The notes: generated by a model from the letters alone, not told the origin. A DNA stretch of 64,000 nucleotides from Erinaceus europaeus (GCF_950295315.1 NC_080171.1:112350093-112414092); one strand, 5' to 3'. Counted from the first letter of the stretch, positions 1 through 10,925 are shown. Numbers and translations: made by a program.

Positions 1-175
1 TGGCCGGTTAACCCCACCACCCCCTGCGCCAGCACCCCTGGAGCCTGTAATTCCTGACAGAAGGTTGGAGCAGGTGCTGCAGATTTTCAGCAAACTCCTA
101 AAACCCTGCTAGCTACTTCCCTTCGTGCAAGGATTCCCCCACCCTCAATAAAGAGAAAAAGTTGGTTTCAGTAAG

Positions 176-181
176 TTTATT
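176..181 (-). terminator. GADD45G: GADD45G polyadenylation signal
   Basis: TTTATT on the plus strand reads AATAAA on the minus strand, about 480 bases beyond the stop codon. No earlier AATAAA lies between it and the stop. Cleavage is therefore expected near 155-165, giving a 3' UTR of roughly 500 bases, in keeping with the short GADD45G mRNA of other mammals. Confidence 0.75.
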
Positions 182-663
182 GTGCAATTCAAAGCTTCAG
201 CAGTTATCATCCTCCAGTCAACCAAGCATCGCCCAGATCCGTTTTTGAAACAGCACAGCATTGCAGAATCAATAATAAGTCCATCAGAGCTTCAGGAACC
301 ATACCAAGTCCAGGTTGCCTCGCCTCGCCTTTCCCCTCCTTCCTGCCAGGAGCACAGGCTGCTGAGTCACCCCTGCCCAGCAGGCCAGTCAGTCAGTCCT
401 TCCCGGCCCCCGCGGCAACGTCCCGCCTCCGGCCTTCCTGGGAGAGCAGCCGCTCCCCGACACTTGTAAGAGTCCTCGGCTGGGGGCCCCCGCCTGCCCC
501 AGCCACCGCCAGGCCCCCTCCTCGGGGGCCGCACCTTCGCGCCCCACGCCTGCCAGTTTCCACGGCGAACTCGGGCCCCTCCTAGGGCGCATCCACAGAG
601 CCAGGCGCGCTAGGTGCCCCGGGGCGTCACCACGACGATCAGACCAAGGACCCGCGGCGCCTG

Positions 664-2006
664 TCACTCCGGGAGGGTGATGCTGGGGACCCAGTCGTTG
701 ACGCTGCGGCTCTCCTCACAGAACAGACTGAGCTTCTCCAAAGCGGGGTCCTTCCACGCGTCCTCATTTGGGTTCTGCACCGTGGAGAAGAGAAGGGAAG
801 GGTGTCAGCCTGGCTGGGAGGTGGCCTCCGGGTGGGGGGGGGAGACGGGGGCGCCACTGGGGGGGCGGGGCGACACGCGTGGGGTGCAGGGGAGCCACCC
901 GGTGGGTGAGGGGGCACCACCGGGGGGCGGTGCAGGGGCGCCACAGAGTTGCAGGGGCGCCAAGGGTGGGCAGTGCAGGGGCGCCACCGGGTGGGAGGGG
1001 TGCAGAGGCGCCGCGGGTGGGGTACGGGGGAGCCACGGGGAGAAGCCGGGGGCGCCACCCACCGAGATGAGGATGCAGTGCAGGTCCCCCGGCGCGCCAG
1101 CCTCGTCGCCCGCGCCCACGATCGCCGCCAGGCGCTGCACGTCTCCCACGCGCACGATGTCGATGTCGTTCTCGCAGCAGAAGGCCTGGATCAGCGTGAA
1201 ATGGATCTGCAGCGCGATGTCGCCCTCATCCTCCTCGTCGGCCGCCAGCACGCAGAAGGTCACGTTGTCAGGGTCCCTGCGCCAAGAGGGGAGGGGGAGG
1301 GGGAGGGGGTGTGAGCCGGAGCCTGGGCGACACCGGGGAGGTGGGGAGCCGGAGGGGGGTTCCCCCTTTGCTCCCCAGCTGCCTCCGGCTTCTCCCCGCC
1401 GCAACCACTGCCCCCGCTTTTCCCACCGGGGACGCGTCTATACTCACACGTTGAGGACTTTGGCGGACTCGTAGACGCCGGCGGTGAGGCAGCCCTGGCG
1501 CTGCGCCGACAACAGCAGCTCCTGCAGCGCTTTCCCGGCTCCCTGCATCCTGCGGGACCGAGAGAGCAACAGCCGTGAGCTGGGGCTGCCAGAGGGCGCG
1601 GCGAGACCTTCCGCCCTGGGGGCGCGTGGCGGGACCCCAATTCCGCGAACGCTCCCGCCCCACCCCGGCGCCCGCCCTGCACCTTCGGCCCCCGAGATGC
1701 AACCCCACACACACACCCCGCGTCCCAGTGCTGCACCCCAACCTCGGGGACGCACCCGCAGGGCCACAGCCAAGCGCCCCAAGCTCAGTTCTGCTTTCCA
1801 GCAGCCCGACCTTCAGCAGCCGGAGCTCACCCCCGGGAGGGGAGGGCCCCCCGCCTACCCCCCGCCCAAAGCTGCTGCCGCCAGTGGTCACGACGGAAGG
1901 AGGATCCAGCTCTCCCCACGATCCGAGACGCCCGACTCCCGGCGCCAACTCACCTGGCTGTGCTTTCGGGGACCGCGTCTTGACCACGGACTTCCTCCAG
2001 AGTCAT
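664..2006 (-). CDS. GADD45G: GADD45G, growth arrest and DNA-damage-inducible protein gamma, four coding exons
   Basis: Coding exons on the minus strand are 2006-1954, 1549-1448, 1276-1063 and 774-664 (53, 102, 214 and 111 bp), 480 bp in all, giving 159 residues plus TGA. All three introns (404, 171 and 288 bp) have GT/AG ends and the phases join cleanly. The start is the ATG at 2006-2004, giving [10 protein letters not shown]. Recognisable stretches are [10 protein letters not shown], the acidic [11 protein letters not shown] segment, [19 protein letters not shown] and the C-terminal [12 protein letters not shown], all diagnostic of the gamma paralogue. The 159-residue length equals the mammalian family length. 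Known role: a small nuclear/cytoplasmic protein with the L7Ae/L30e-like fold that binds MTK1/MEKK4, PCNA, p21 and CDK1-cyclin B and is induced by stress and differentiation. The gene appears intact. It is the only host gene I can support in the window. Confidence 0.98.
855..1060. repeat. GC-rich minisatellite in GADD45G intron 3
   Basis: Degenerate tandem units built on tgcaggggcgccaccgggtg run through most of intron 3, at roughly 25-35 bp spacing (near 885, 930, 950, 976, 1004 and 1050). It is almost free of A and T and creates long open frames on both strands that are not genes. Confidence 0.75.
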
Positions 2007-2119
2007 GATGCAGTCGGCGGCGGGGGGTTAACAGCAAGTTATCCAAAGCGGAGGACGCGGGTGGAGCGGCAGAGCCGAGACTGGGAGGTCCGCGGGTCTC
2101 GCCCGAGCTCCCGCCGCCA

Positions 2120-2270
2120 GCTAGTGCTTCCTGGCGCGGCGGTGCGAGCCTTTATATAGAGCCCCGCCGGGGCGCCGCCAGCTGGCGCGAGGCTGCGAGC
2201 CCATTGGCCCGCGCGGGCTTTCTGATGCAAATGAGGCGGCTACAGGCGGCTCGTGCCAGAAGGCCACGTG
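2120..2270 (-). promoter_or_regulatory. GADD45G: GADD45G core promoter: TATA, CCAAT, octamer and E-box
   Basis: Read on the minus strand, a TATATAA box lies at 2158-2152, which would place transcription start near 2122-2128 and a 5' UTR of about 120 bases. Upstream of it are CCAAT (2207-2203), an octamer ATTTGCAT (2232-2225) and a palindromic CACGTG E-box (2270-2265). Octamer and CCAAT elements fit a stress-inducible GADD45-type promoter. Factor binding is inferred from the motifs only. Confidence 0.8.
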
Positions 2271-2299
2271 GGGAGGGGTGCGGGGGATGACAATGCCTC

Positions 2300-3432
2300 A
2301 AATCTGCCGCTATTGTGGGGTGTTACCAGGCAGACTGGAGCCTGCAGATTTCAACTTTTTTTTTTTAAGTAAGTCCTTAAAAGGCAAAAGTTACGGGGAA
2401 AAAAATTTTAACCTTGCTTGTTAACCTAAGGCTGCTACAACGTGTACAAAGCACCTTTGGACAATCTGAAGAACTATGTTTCGCATTTGTCTTTGTGGCT
2501 ACTTTCCAATTTTTTTTTTTTTGAGTAGGGGGGTTTACTGTTAATTGTAAGTTTATGAGACTGTTGCTTTTCAAACCGGAACTTAAAGCAAAAACACACA
2601 CTGGGGGTTTTGCTTGCAAAAAGCATAGGCTAAGTTCCGTCCAGATGACACTTAAGTTCCCCATTGCACCGAGGAGGCTTCCCTGTACAATCAAAGACAC
2701 GAACCGACCTGCGCTGGAAGGTCAGAGTCAGCCAACCCGCCCGCGACAGAGCGCTGCGGGGTGCTGGGGCGTGCGAGCAGATTGTGGCCGGCGCACGCGG
2801 CTCGTTTGCATTTCTATGGAGGGTGCACAATGGTGCACAATAGCAGAGGTCTGGCGTGTGGCGCTTTGCAGAAGGACAATTGAGGCTTTCTCTTCATAGC
2901 GACACTGTCCACCTGCCGCCTGGTGGGGTTGGCAGGGCCCCTCCGCGCACGTAGGGGTCACTCCGCTGCCGGGAATTTGGGAGGTCGGGGCTACGTGCAG
3001 CTCCCGCGCCCCTTGATGCAGGCCTCCTGCACTGTCCTTGTCGCACCAGAGACTGATTTGCACTAACTGCATCACACCCCACCCTTGCACGCGTGCCTAG
3101 CGAGCACTACAAGTTGTAAAGAACACCCAGCTGCCTGCAGACTCTGCAACTCGGAGTTGCAAGGTGGGGGTGGGGTGGAACTCGGACTCCCTTTCAAGGG
3201 GCGCCATCTACAGGCCGGCTAGGAAAATGCTGGTGGCTTCTCCAGCACCACCCCCAATCGCTTTTCAGCTTCCATTAGCCTCTAAAAGGGTGGCCTTTGG
3301 CACTCTGGACAAAGATATGCAGAATTCCAGTCAAACGGGACGTTACTGGAACCCAGCCTAACCACTACAAAGCCCACTAGGCTAGGACGCAGACTAAAGG
3401 GATCTGATAGTGAAGATCCACATTTCTTATGC
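2300..3432. other. unique proximal upstream region of GADD45G
   Basis: No coding sequence or recognisable transposon. It contains poly-T runs at 2359 and 2512, a second octamer-like ttgcatttc near 2807 and a tandem gtgcacaat pair at 2822-2840. The moderate GC, lack of repeats and position immediately upstream of the promoter make it a candidate proximal regulatory region. That is inference. Confidence 0.5.
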
Positions 3433-3438
3433 TGCTCT

Positions 3439-3650
3439 TTTTTAAAAAAATATTTTTATTCATCTGTTACTGGATAGAGACAGAGAGAAATCGAGAGAGA
3501 AGGGAGAGATAGAGAGGGGAGAGACTCCTGCAGACCTGCTTCACCACTTGCAAAGCTTTCCCCCTGCAGGTGGGGACCAGGGGCTTTGAACCTGGGTCCC
3601 TGCGTACTGTCATGTGCACGCTTAGCCAAGTGTGCCATCACCTGGCCCCC
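3439..3650 (-). mobile_element. group B tRNA-SINE, minus strand
   Basis: T-rich tail at 3439, then the purine-rich complement of the CT-rich body, then cctgcaggtgggg, gaacctggg (complement of the B box) and the head complement caccacctggccc-like text at 3640. It is flanked by tgctct at 3433-3438 and 3651-3656. Confidence 0.85.
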
Positions 3651-3714
3651 TGCTCTGACATTTTTAATTACACAAATATGTGTATATTTAAAAAGGTAAT
3701 TTTTCATTCATAAG

Positions 3715-3885
3715 AGCTCTTGGCATGTGCACCACCCAGGTTCAAGCCCGGCCTCCCACCATATTGAAGGAAGCTTTGGTACTGTGGTCTCATTAACACA
3801 CACACACACACACACTCTCTCTCTCTCTCTCTCTCTTCCTCTATGTCTCTATCAAAATAAATAAGTAAATAAATAATCGTGAGGG
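3715..3885 (+). mobile_element. group E tRNA-type SINE fragment with CA/CT run
   Basis: B-box-like ggttcaagcccgg at 3740, then a body with ggaagctttggtactgtggtctc, shared with the copies at 24586 and 36786. A (CA)n(CT)n microsatellite lies at 3797-3835 and an ataaataa tail follows. Confidence 0.65.
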
Positions 3886-3887
3886 TG

Positions 3888-4050
3888 GTATGGGAGGTGG
3901 CGCAGTGATAAAGCTTTGGACTCTCAAGCATGAGGTCCTGAGTTCGATCCCCGGCAGCACATGTGCCAGAGTGATGTCTGGTTCTTTCTCTCTCCTCCTC
4001 TTTCTCATTAATAAATAAATAAAATCTTTTAAAATAATAATAATAATCTT
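3888..4050 (+). mobile_element. group D tRNA-SINE
   Basis: Head gggaggtggcgcagtgataaag, B box gagttcgatcccc, then cggcagcacatgtgccaga and a CT-rich body ending in ataaataaataaaatctt. Near-complete copy. Confidence 0.85.
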
Positions 4051-4460
4051 GAGGGAGTGTAACTTCTTGCCAGCATTTTCAGACGGTTTGCCCACTCACT
4101 GCGTCACTTTGGAGCTCTCTACCTCTGTGCATTCTCAAACACGAAGTGGGGGGGACGCTTGACTGGACGCCCTTTTCCAGGCGAGAACTTGGAGATGGTG
4201 GGGGCCATGTGAGTTCGCTGAATGCCCAGGTTCCGCTGCAAACTCGGGAAATTGGAATAAAACAAACTGAATGGGCTTTTGACTTTTTTACTCGGAATTT
4301 CTTCAGCTGGAGAATATGCATGCATTTTCCTCTAAAGGGGAAATTGTTTACTCCGCCCTTGGAGGCAAACACCTCTGCCATACAAGGGCCAAGCTCAGGA
4401 TCTGGCGTCTTGCGCCCCCCAGTGGCTTGGTAATAGGGAACAGCTGCAAAAACCACTTCC
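4051..4460. other. unique sequence, no gene seen
   Basis: Short open frames on both strands lack any family resemblance, and no repeats are recognised. It lies about 2 kb upstream of the GADD45G promoter. Confidence 0.4.
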
Positions 4461-4468
4461 CTGATTCT

Positions 4469-4658
4469 TAAAAAAAAAAAAAAAAAAAGATATTTTTATA
4501 TTTATTTTTTCTTTTTATTTATTTATTTTTATTTATTGGGGAATCAATGTTTTACATTCGACAGTAAATACAATAGTTTGTACATGCATAACATTTCCCA
4601 GTTTTCCATATAACAATGCAACCCCCATTAAGCCCTCTGTCAAACTTTTTGTACTTCT
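4469..4658 (-). mobile_element. L1 3' end, antisense, short truncated copy
   Basis: The segment starts as T-rich and includes attggggaatcaatgtttt and tttgtacatgcataacattt, the complement of the hedgehog L1 3' end seen in sense at 16010 and 60240. Flanking ctgattct at 4461-4468 and 4659-4666 is a plausible target-site duplication. Confidence 0.8.
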
Positions 4659-4682
4659 CTGATTCTAAGAAACCCAGTGAGC

Positions 4683-4868
4683 GGGAGTCGGGCTGTAGCG
4701 CAGCGGGTTAAGCGCAGGTGGCGCAAAGCACAAGGATCGGCATAAGGATCCCGGTTCGAACCCCGGCTCCCCACCTGCAGGGGAGTCCCTTCACAGGCGG
4801 TGACATTTCTCTCTGTCCTATCCAACAACAATAATAACTACAACAATAAAACAACAAGGGCAACAACC
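4683..4868 (+). mobile_element. group A tRNA-SINE, internally shortened
   Basis: gggagtcgggctgtagcgc head, A box tagcgcagcgg, B box ggttcgaacccc. The CT-rich middle is mostly deleted, jumping from ggcggtgacat to ttctctctgtcc. The body ends in the (caa)n tail with acaagggcaaca. Confidence 0.9.
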
Positions 4869-5685
4869 CCGTGGTGTCACCTTCACAGTGAAGGGACTGG
4901 AGGAGAGTTGGGGGAGTGGTGGGAGGGAGCAGTAATGGGGCCTCCCTGATGTGTTTGAAGTGCTACAGTTTCTCCTCTTTTCTTGGTGGTATAAAGCCTG
5001 ATGGTCTACCTTAATGGAATGAAATGTTAACTTTTGAGTGATTGAGAGCTCTCAGCTATTTTTTTTTTTTTTTGAGCACTAAACATTGACTCATGTATGG
5101 ATGTTAGTTTCAAGTCCTCAGAAAATGCTGAAGATCTGAATGTTACTGTCCCTCCCCCAATTTGTAACACTAAAAATCTGCCCATACACCAGAGGTGAGG
5201 GTCAGGTGAAGGGGTTGAGGGGCTGAGGTGGGGGTGATGAAGTTGGCAGCTGCAGTCCTTCCCCCCCCAAAGGGAGCCCTCTCCCCAGGGTTGACCTGGA
5301 GGTGGAGGGACTGCATTTCCGCTTGGCTTGCTGCCAGCCAGGAGGAAGCAGGGTGATTGACACTCCCCGGGAGCAAGTCTACTTTGCTCACATTTTTAAG
5401 ATATTGGGTTTCAGGAAACCCGCCTTTCTGACATAGGATACGGCTTCACAGGGGTTTATTGGGTCTGTCTGAATAGCCTCAGAGCCCTCATCTCAATTAG
5501 GAAACATTTTATCTGGAGGTGAAGCTGGTCCTTCTCTGCCTCCCCAGCATTCTGTAGATGAAACACATGCAGAAGCGACTGCACAGATCTCAAACAGGTC
5601 TTTCTGTTGCTGGCCAGACTATTAGTGAGGAGTGGGCAATGCCTGCCCCCCAAGATGAAAACCCTTGGAAAATAAGGACTGTGCC
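4869..5685. other. mostly unique sequence, no gene seen
   Basis: Contains a T-run at 5060. Open frames here (for example 5170-5391 and 5558-5818) have no recognisable domain, and the second runs into an old L1 end. Confidence 0.4.
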
Positions 5686-5689
5686 CCAT

Positions 5690-6015
5690 TATTCGCTAAG
5701 TGAGATTAAAAGAGAGAGACACACACAGAGAGAGAACAAATACTGGAAGTTCTTGCTTATAGGTGGAACTTGGAAAACACGGACAGAAAGGGAAAACACT
5801 AAGCAAAACTTGGACTGAGTAGGACTTTCAAGCACCAAAGCAGAGGACTCTGGGAAGGAGAAGGAAGGGGTCCTAGTGCATGATGATGGAGGAAGTGAGG
5901 ACCCAGGTGGGAGTTGAAAGTGTTTTGCAGACCCCTATCAATGGGAGACAGAGAAACTGTACCCATGTGTCATCAACTGCGCTGAATATCATTAACCTCC
6001 CACCGCCACCAATAA
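5690..6015 (+). mobile_element. old L1 3' end, sense
   Basis: Matches the order seen in the younger L1 copies at 34500 and 60070: ataggtggaacttgg, gggaaaacac, gcaccaaagcagaggactctggga, gtcctagtgcatgatgatggagga, then an ending around ccaataag. Diverged and lacking a clear tail. Confidence 0.65.
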
Positions 6016-6249
6016 GATGAAAACCAGGAACCAAAAGTGCCCCCTGCCCCACCATGCTGCCCCCTCACACCTCAAAACCATTCTCCCAAATTTCACTGTG
6101 CCTCGCAGCAACCCCAAGTGCTGGCAGGTTGTGATGTCACCCCAGCTCCCTGTAACAGCACCTCTAAAGCTTTCCCTGAACCTTACTGGTAAGGCAGGTT
6201 ACAATAACTTTACTAAAGAGACAGCCTAGAGACTCTAGGGGGGCGGGGT

Positions 6250-6395
6250 GCTGGACAGGGGGAGATAGCATAATAGGTATGCAAAGAGACTCTCACGTCC
6301 GAGGCTCCAAAGTCCAAAGTTCAATCTCCTGTCCCACTGTAAGCCAGAACTAAGTAGTGCTCTGGAGAAAAATATAAAAATAAAAAAGGACTTTG
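6250..6395 (+). mobile_element. group C tRNA-SINE
   Basis: Contains gagatagcataataggtatg, ctctcacgtccgaggctccaaag and gccagaactaagtagtgctctgg, then an A-rich tail. The order matches the other group C copies. Confidence 0.85.
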
Positions 6396-6960
6396 GCAAT
6401 GTCTGCACTGCCACTGTTCTTACTGAGAGATTCTTGGAAGTGCACTTCTTGGTCACTCTTGTGCCCTGACTTAAATATTGACAGGAAGGTGTTGCTCACT
6501 GGACTGTGGAGAGAAGCAGGCTCTGGGTAAGCAGACAGTTCCCCAGCAAGAGTCTCCCAAAGGAATGACTGTGGAAGTTTCCACAAACTTTGTGGCTAAC
6601 AGCAGGTTCAGTTAGTTCTCTGATGAGAGGGCCCCACCAGGGTACAGATGGCTGCTCCATCTAAATTGCTGGCAGGTGGGTTCACTGCTCCCTTTCAGAA
6701 CAAACAGCCTTTCCATAAAAATCTTTATGTTGAGCCTTCACTGGAAAATGGGAAGATTAGGCCTCTCCCTGCCCGCAGTCACCCCAGGCCTGACCCTAGT
6801 GAGGACACACCGGTGTTCTGCTCACTGAATTCCCTGCCTATGTTTTGCAGGCTTTACAGCAGAAATCTTTGATGACACACTGAGGGATAAGCAAAATAAA
6901 GAGATCGCGTTTTGAACTCAAACAGGCTTAACAGCACCTATGTCACAGATTCTGCAAAGT
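6396..6960. other. unique sequence, no gene seen
   Basis: No repeat recognised and no ORF with family resemblance. Confidence 0.4.
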
Positions 6961-6961
6961 C

Positions 6962-7245
6962 CTTTTTTTTTCCCCCTCCATGGTTATCGCCAGGGTCAAT
7001 ACCAGCACTACAAATCCACCGCTCTCTGTGGCTATTTTTTCCATTTTATTGGATAAGACAGAGAGGGGAGAGAGAGTTTGTTAGAAAGATAAACACCTGC
7101 AGACCTACTTCACCGCTTGTAGAGAGTACCCCCCCCCCTTCAGATGGTGAGTTGGAGCTCGAACCTGGATCTTTGCGCAGGCCCTTGGACTTTGTACTAT
7201 TTGCGCTTAACCAGGTGAGCCACCGCGCCACTGCGCCACCGCGTC
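6962..7245 (-). mobile_element. long group A-type SINE, minus strand
   Basis: Reads as complement of the long form: tccatggttatcgccagggt hairpin module, tattggataagacagagagg, cacctgcagacctacttcacc, and the head complement gcgcttaaccaggtgagcc. Diverged. A C-rich, gccaccgcg-repeated stretch follows up to 7280. Confidence 0.75.
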
Positions 7246-7280
7246 ACCGAGCCACCACCCCGCCCCCCCCCCCCCCCCCA

Positions 7281-8120
7281 GCTTCTTCTTTGGTCAAGAC
7301 AAGTAACCCTGGACTTCCAGAAAAGTGTTTGTTTCCAAAAACCTAAGTCATGGAGAGTAGGGTATTCAGCAGTGGATTGTTGATGATCCGTCACTAACCC
7401 CAGAAAAGAAAACAAGTGCAAATCTTATGCAAAACACACCATTATCACTTTGCATCCCTAGTGTTGTGTCCGATGCATCCAATGGGCACAGCACAGTGTA
7501 TTCCCTCACCTACCGCCAAGTCACAAGTCCTGGAGGCTCGGAGCCTCAGTCCTAGAGTGAAATGTGAGCACTGTAGATGGGAGGAGCTTCCGGTGATAGC
7601 TGAGACGGGAAACAGGAAACAGAGAAAGGGAAATCCCCACACAGCACAGCCGGCCATCTGTGGCCGCTCCTTCTGGAGCGGGTCATGTGGGAGGGGCAGT
7701 TATCTGGGGTGAGCTATTCCATAGCATGCAAGGGGATCTCTGTCTTTGAGTGGAATCCTTGAAAATAATGTGGAGGGAAGGGGAGGAAGGGAAGGGTAGC
7801 AAGTATCCGTATACTTGGCACTTTCTCCATCACCAGGAAGAAATGACTTGTGACATAGTCAGCTGAAAACCCCTGAGAAGCCACAGATGTGCAACTCTTC
7901 CCGACATGGCCATGTGCTCTTGTCTTCCCACCCTCAGCTCTCCCCACCCACTCACCCACCCCCACACACACACCCTGACATGAAAAATGAAGGTCTCTCC
8001 TTTGCCCTTCACAAACCTCACAGAAGCTACTAAAGGTCATGTTTTGGTTACCATTTGCCCCACGTTCAGGTTTCATTAGGAGGGCAGTATACTCAAACGA
8101 CTTGCAGAATCAGGTCTGAC
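7281..8120. other. unique sequence, no gene seen
   Basis: No transposon recognised. Modest ORFs on both strands have no known motifs. Confidence 0.4.

Positions 8121-8166
<46 letters not shown>
8120..8166 (+). repeat. (TG)n microsatellite
   Basis: About 22 TG units, likely length-polymorphic. Confidence 0.95.
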
Positions 8167-8296
8167 GTGGTCGTGGGTGGCATGCACCTTTTATTTCACT
8201 TCAGACATGTCCCAAAGGTCACATTACACGTGCTGTGCTCATTAAGACAACACACACACACTCCTGGTCTCTGGGCATTTAGGTTTAAAGCAAACT

Positions 8297-8483
8297 TTTT
8301 TCTTTAATAGCATATTTATCTATTTATTTATTTGAGTAGAAGCAGAGAGACATAGAGAGGAAGAAAGACAGATAGCTGCAGATCTGCTTCACCACTTGTG
8401 AAGCTTTCCCCCTGCAGATGGGGATCTGGGGCTTGAACCTGGTCCTTGTGCACTGTAGCATGTGCTCGTCACCACCTGGTACC
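8297..8483 (-). mobile_element. group B tRNA-SINE, minus strand
   Basis: atttatctatttatttattt tail complement, gagagacatagagagg body, gcttccccctgcag-like centre at 8403, then cttgaacctgg and the head complement near 8480. Confidence 0.85.
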
Positions 8484-8782
8484 AAAAACTTTTCTAACTA
8501 TACAGCAAGATAAGATAGTGTGGTCATCTAAAAAAATGTTGATACTAATATACATAATTTGACATTAACACACATACTAATACATAATTGAATCACAGAA
8601 CTACCACACTGAAAACCTCCCTTTATTTTTTAAAAGATAATTTAAAGTTAATGTATAAATACCAAAAGAAAAAGGCAGCAGTGTGACCTTTGAGACTGCA
8701 GTGACTGAAAGCTGATTCTAGTTGATCACTAAGTTTGACCTTGAGCAAGAGGTCAGTGCAAGGTTAAAAAAGTGCACGCTGC

Positions 8783-9104
8783 CAGCCGGTGGTAGGCCAG
8801 CAGGTTAAGCGCATGTGGCGCAAAGTGCAAGGACCCGCATAAGGATCCGGGTTCCAGCCCCAGGCTCCCCACCTGCAAGGGGAGTCACTTCACAAGCAGT
8901 GAAACAGGTCTGCAGGTGTCTATCTTTCTCTCCCCCTCTCTGTCTTCCCCTCCTCTCTCCATTTCTCTCTGTCCTAGCCAACAATAATAACAACAACAAC
9001 CAGGGCAACAAAATGGGGGAAATGGCCTCCAGGAGCAGTGGATTCGTAGTGCAGACACCAAGCCCCAGCGATAACCCTGGAGGCAAAAAAAAAAAAAAAA
9101 AAAT
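8783..9104 (+). mobile_element. group A tRNA-SINE, long form with 3' hairpin module
   Basis: Head, B box (ggttccagcccc) and CT body as in other A copies, followed after the acaa tail by an extra module from 9025: gcctccagg ... ccctggaggc, which can pair into a hairpin. It ends in A19. Confidence 0.92.
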
Positions 9105-9240
9105 TGAATAGCCAGAGAATACTGCAATTAAACATCAGACTTCATGTGTGAGGGCCCCAGAAATCCCAGGTTCAATCCCCAGCACCACCACAAGCCAGAA
9201 CTGAACAATGTTCTGGTTTCTTTCTTCTTCTCTCTTAGAG
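9105..9240 (+). mobile_element. group C-type SINE, 5'-truncated and diverged
   Basis: catgtgtgagggccccagaaatcccaggttcaatccccagcaccaccacaagccagaactg follows the group C order from its middle to the gctctgg-like end near 9220. Confidence 0.7.
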
Positions 9241-9515
9241 TATTTCTTCCAGTGCAGAAAGTGCTAGAAATAAAGCCCCCCCACCCCCCAGATCTCAATA
9301 CTGTACTAAGAATACTTAAATATTATTTCTAATTTTAATATACAACTTTAAAAAATCCCTGAGCAACTGCCTACCAACGTAAATGCATTTTGACATCATA
9401 AAAACAAAGTATTTCTTGGCAGAATAAATCTTTAGGATACAATGTGGAAAAACAACTCTCTGAATCAAGTTATTCTAATTGTGGCAAAAAAAGCATTTGG
9501 TTCCCCCTGAATATC

Positions 9516-9800
9516 GGGGAGTCAGACAGTAGCACAACGGGTTAAGCACATGTGGCGCTAATTGCAAGGGCCGGCTTAAGTATCCGGTTCATCAAGCCCC
9601 TAGCTCCCCACCTGCAGGGGAGTCGCTTCACAGGCGGTGAAGCAGGTCTGCAGGTGTCTATCTTTCTCTCCCCCTCTCTGTCTTCCCCTCCTTTCTCCAT
9701 TTCTCTCTGTCCTATCTAACAACAACAACATCAATAACAACAACAATAATAACTACAACAACAATTAAAAAACAAGGGCAACAAAAGAGAAAATTAATTA
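9516..9800 (+). mobile_element. group A tRNA-SINE
   Basis: ggggagtcagacagtagcac head, CT-rich body and (caa)n tail with acaagggcaacaaaag, ending in taattaattaatta repeats. Confidence 0.92.
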
Positions 9801-10668
9801 ATTAATTAATTAATATAAAATTTATTAAATATATTTTTAAAAAGAAATGGTAGCTATGTCTCGAGGTGGTGAGATGATAGGAGTTTTTTTTTTATTTTCT
9901 TTACTGCACTATCTGCAATTACTACATTCTGAAATTTATAGTCTGAGGGCAGAAATTCACACTTCTCATGGACAGTAACCCCAGCTCAGACATCTTCACC
10001 CTGATTCCTGCCAGTGTGCCCAACAACGTTTGACCATATGGTGATAAAGCAAGAAGCCAGCCATCTGGGGTGGGGGGAGGTGAGGGGGCATCTGCTTCAA
10101 GGAGAGGGAGCTCAAACGTGCCCTTTGACTCGCAAGCTGCTCATCTTGCCAGCTGATGATGGTTTGTTCCTGATGCTGAGTGAGAATGATTATCACCGCT
10201 CCTGAAGGTTAACTCTGGAATGACTGGGATAGAGCCAAAGATCTGACAGAGGCAGAGGCAGTGGGTCCAACCCCAAGGATGCACCCCAGATACAGAGTTC
10301 AGGAAGACACACGCATTTCGGCAAGTCACAATGGATACAATTACCTCTCACTACCCTTTTACTTAAGAAAAAAAAAAAAAAAAGCACGTGTGTTGTGTGT
10401 TTTCCAGAGTGAACTGAGGCAGCACATTCCAGAAGTTACTTCCATTGTTCACCTAGTGTATTGGGAATTCTAAAAATCCAAAATATTTGAATATGCATAA
10501 CCTGTTTTTGAGACTCTTATAGGTCTGGTGCAATTGCTAGTGTTGAATGTCACCTACTGAAAAAGAGCAGGGCAAGCCTTGAGTAAACAGTCAGTGCGAT
10601 TCATATGAGTTTGTCTACCAACTTTTATGTATCAGCACTACCCCAAACACCTTTAAAATGCCATTTTA
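9801..10668. other. unique sequence, no gene seen
   Basis: AT-rich at the start. Poly-A run at 10367-10383. No repeat or gene recognised. Confidence 0.4.
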
Positions 10669-10925
10669 TGGGAGTCGCGTGGTAGCGCAGCGGGTTAAGC
10701 GCACGTGGCATAAAGCGCAAGGACCAGCGCAAGGATCCTGGTTTCAGGCCCCGGCTCCCCACCTGCAGGGGAGTGGCTTCACAAGCTGTGAAGCAGGTCT
10801 GCAGGTGTCTATCTTTCTCTCCCCCCTCTGTCTTCCCTTCCTCTCTCCATTTCTCTCTGTCCTATCCAACAATGATGACATCAATAACAACAATAATAAA
10901 AAACAAGGGTAACAAAAGGGAATAA
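10669..10925 (+). mobile_element. group A tRNA-SINE
   Basis: gggagtcgcgtggtagcgc head and acgtggcataaagcgcaagg, CT body, tail aacaagggtaacaaaaggg. Confidence 0.93.

Larger units (their letters stand above)
390..2300. promoter_or_regulatory. CpG island over GADD45G
   Basis: The sequence is very GC-rich with frequent CpG from about 390 to 2,300, covering promoter, exons and introns of GADD45G, and drops abruptly to ordinary composition beyond 2,300. Limits are judged by eye. Unmethylated CpG islands of this kind mark inducible or housekeeping promoters, and the GADD45G island is known to be silenced by methylation in tumours. Confidence 0.85.

Noticed and set aside
147..152. Plus-strand AATAAA as the 3' end of a convergent gene
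   Set aside because: No coding sequence or supporting elements are visible in the 146 bases upstream.
614..1474. Long plus-strand ORF across GADD45G
   Set aside because: It runs antisense to exons and through introns in GC-rich DNA where stops are rare. No domain is seen.
1268..1987. Long minus-strand ORFs reading through GADD45G introns
   Set aside because: They cross clear GT/AG introns in other frames. The spliced product accounts for the coding signal.
4683..4760. tRNA gene calls at SINE heads
   Set aside because: A and B boxes are present, but the cloverleaf is degraded and each is followed by a SINE body and tail.
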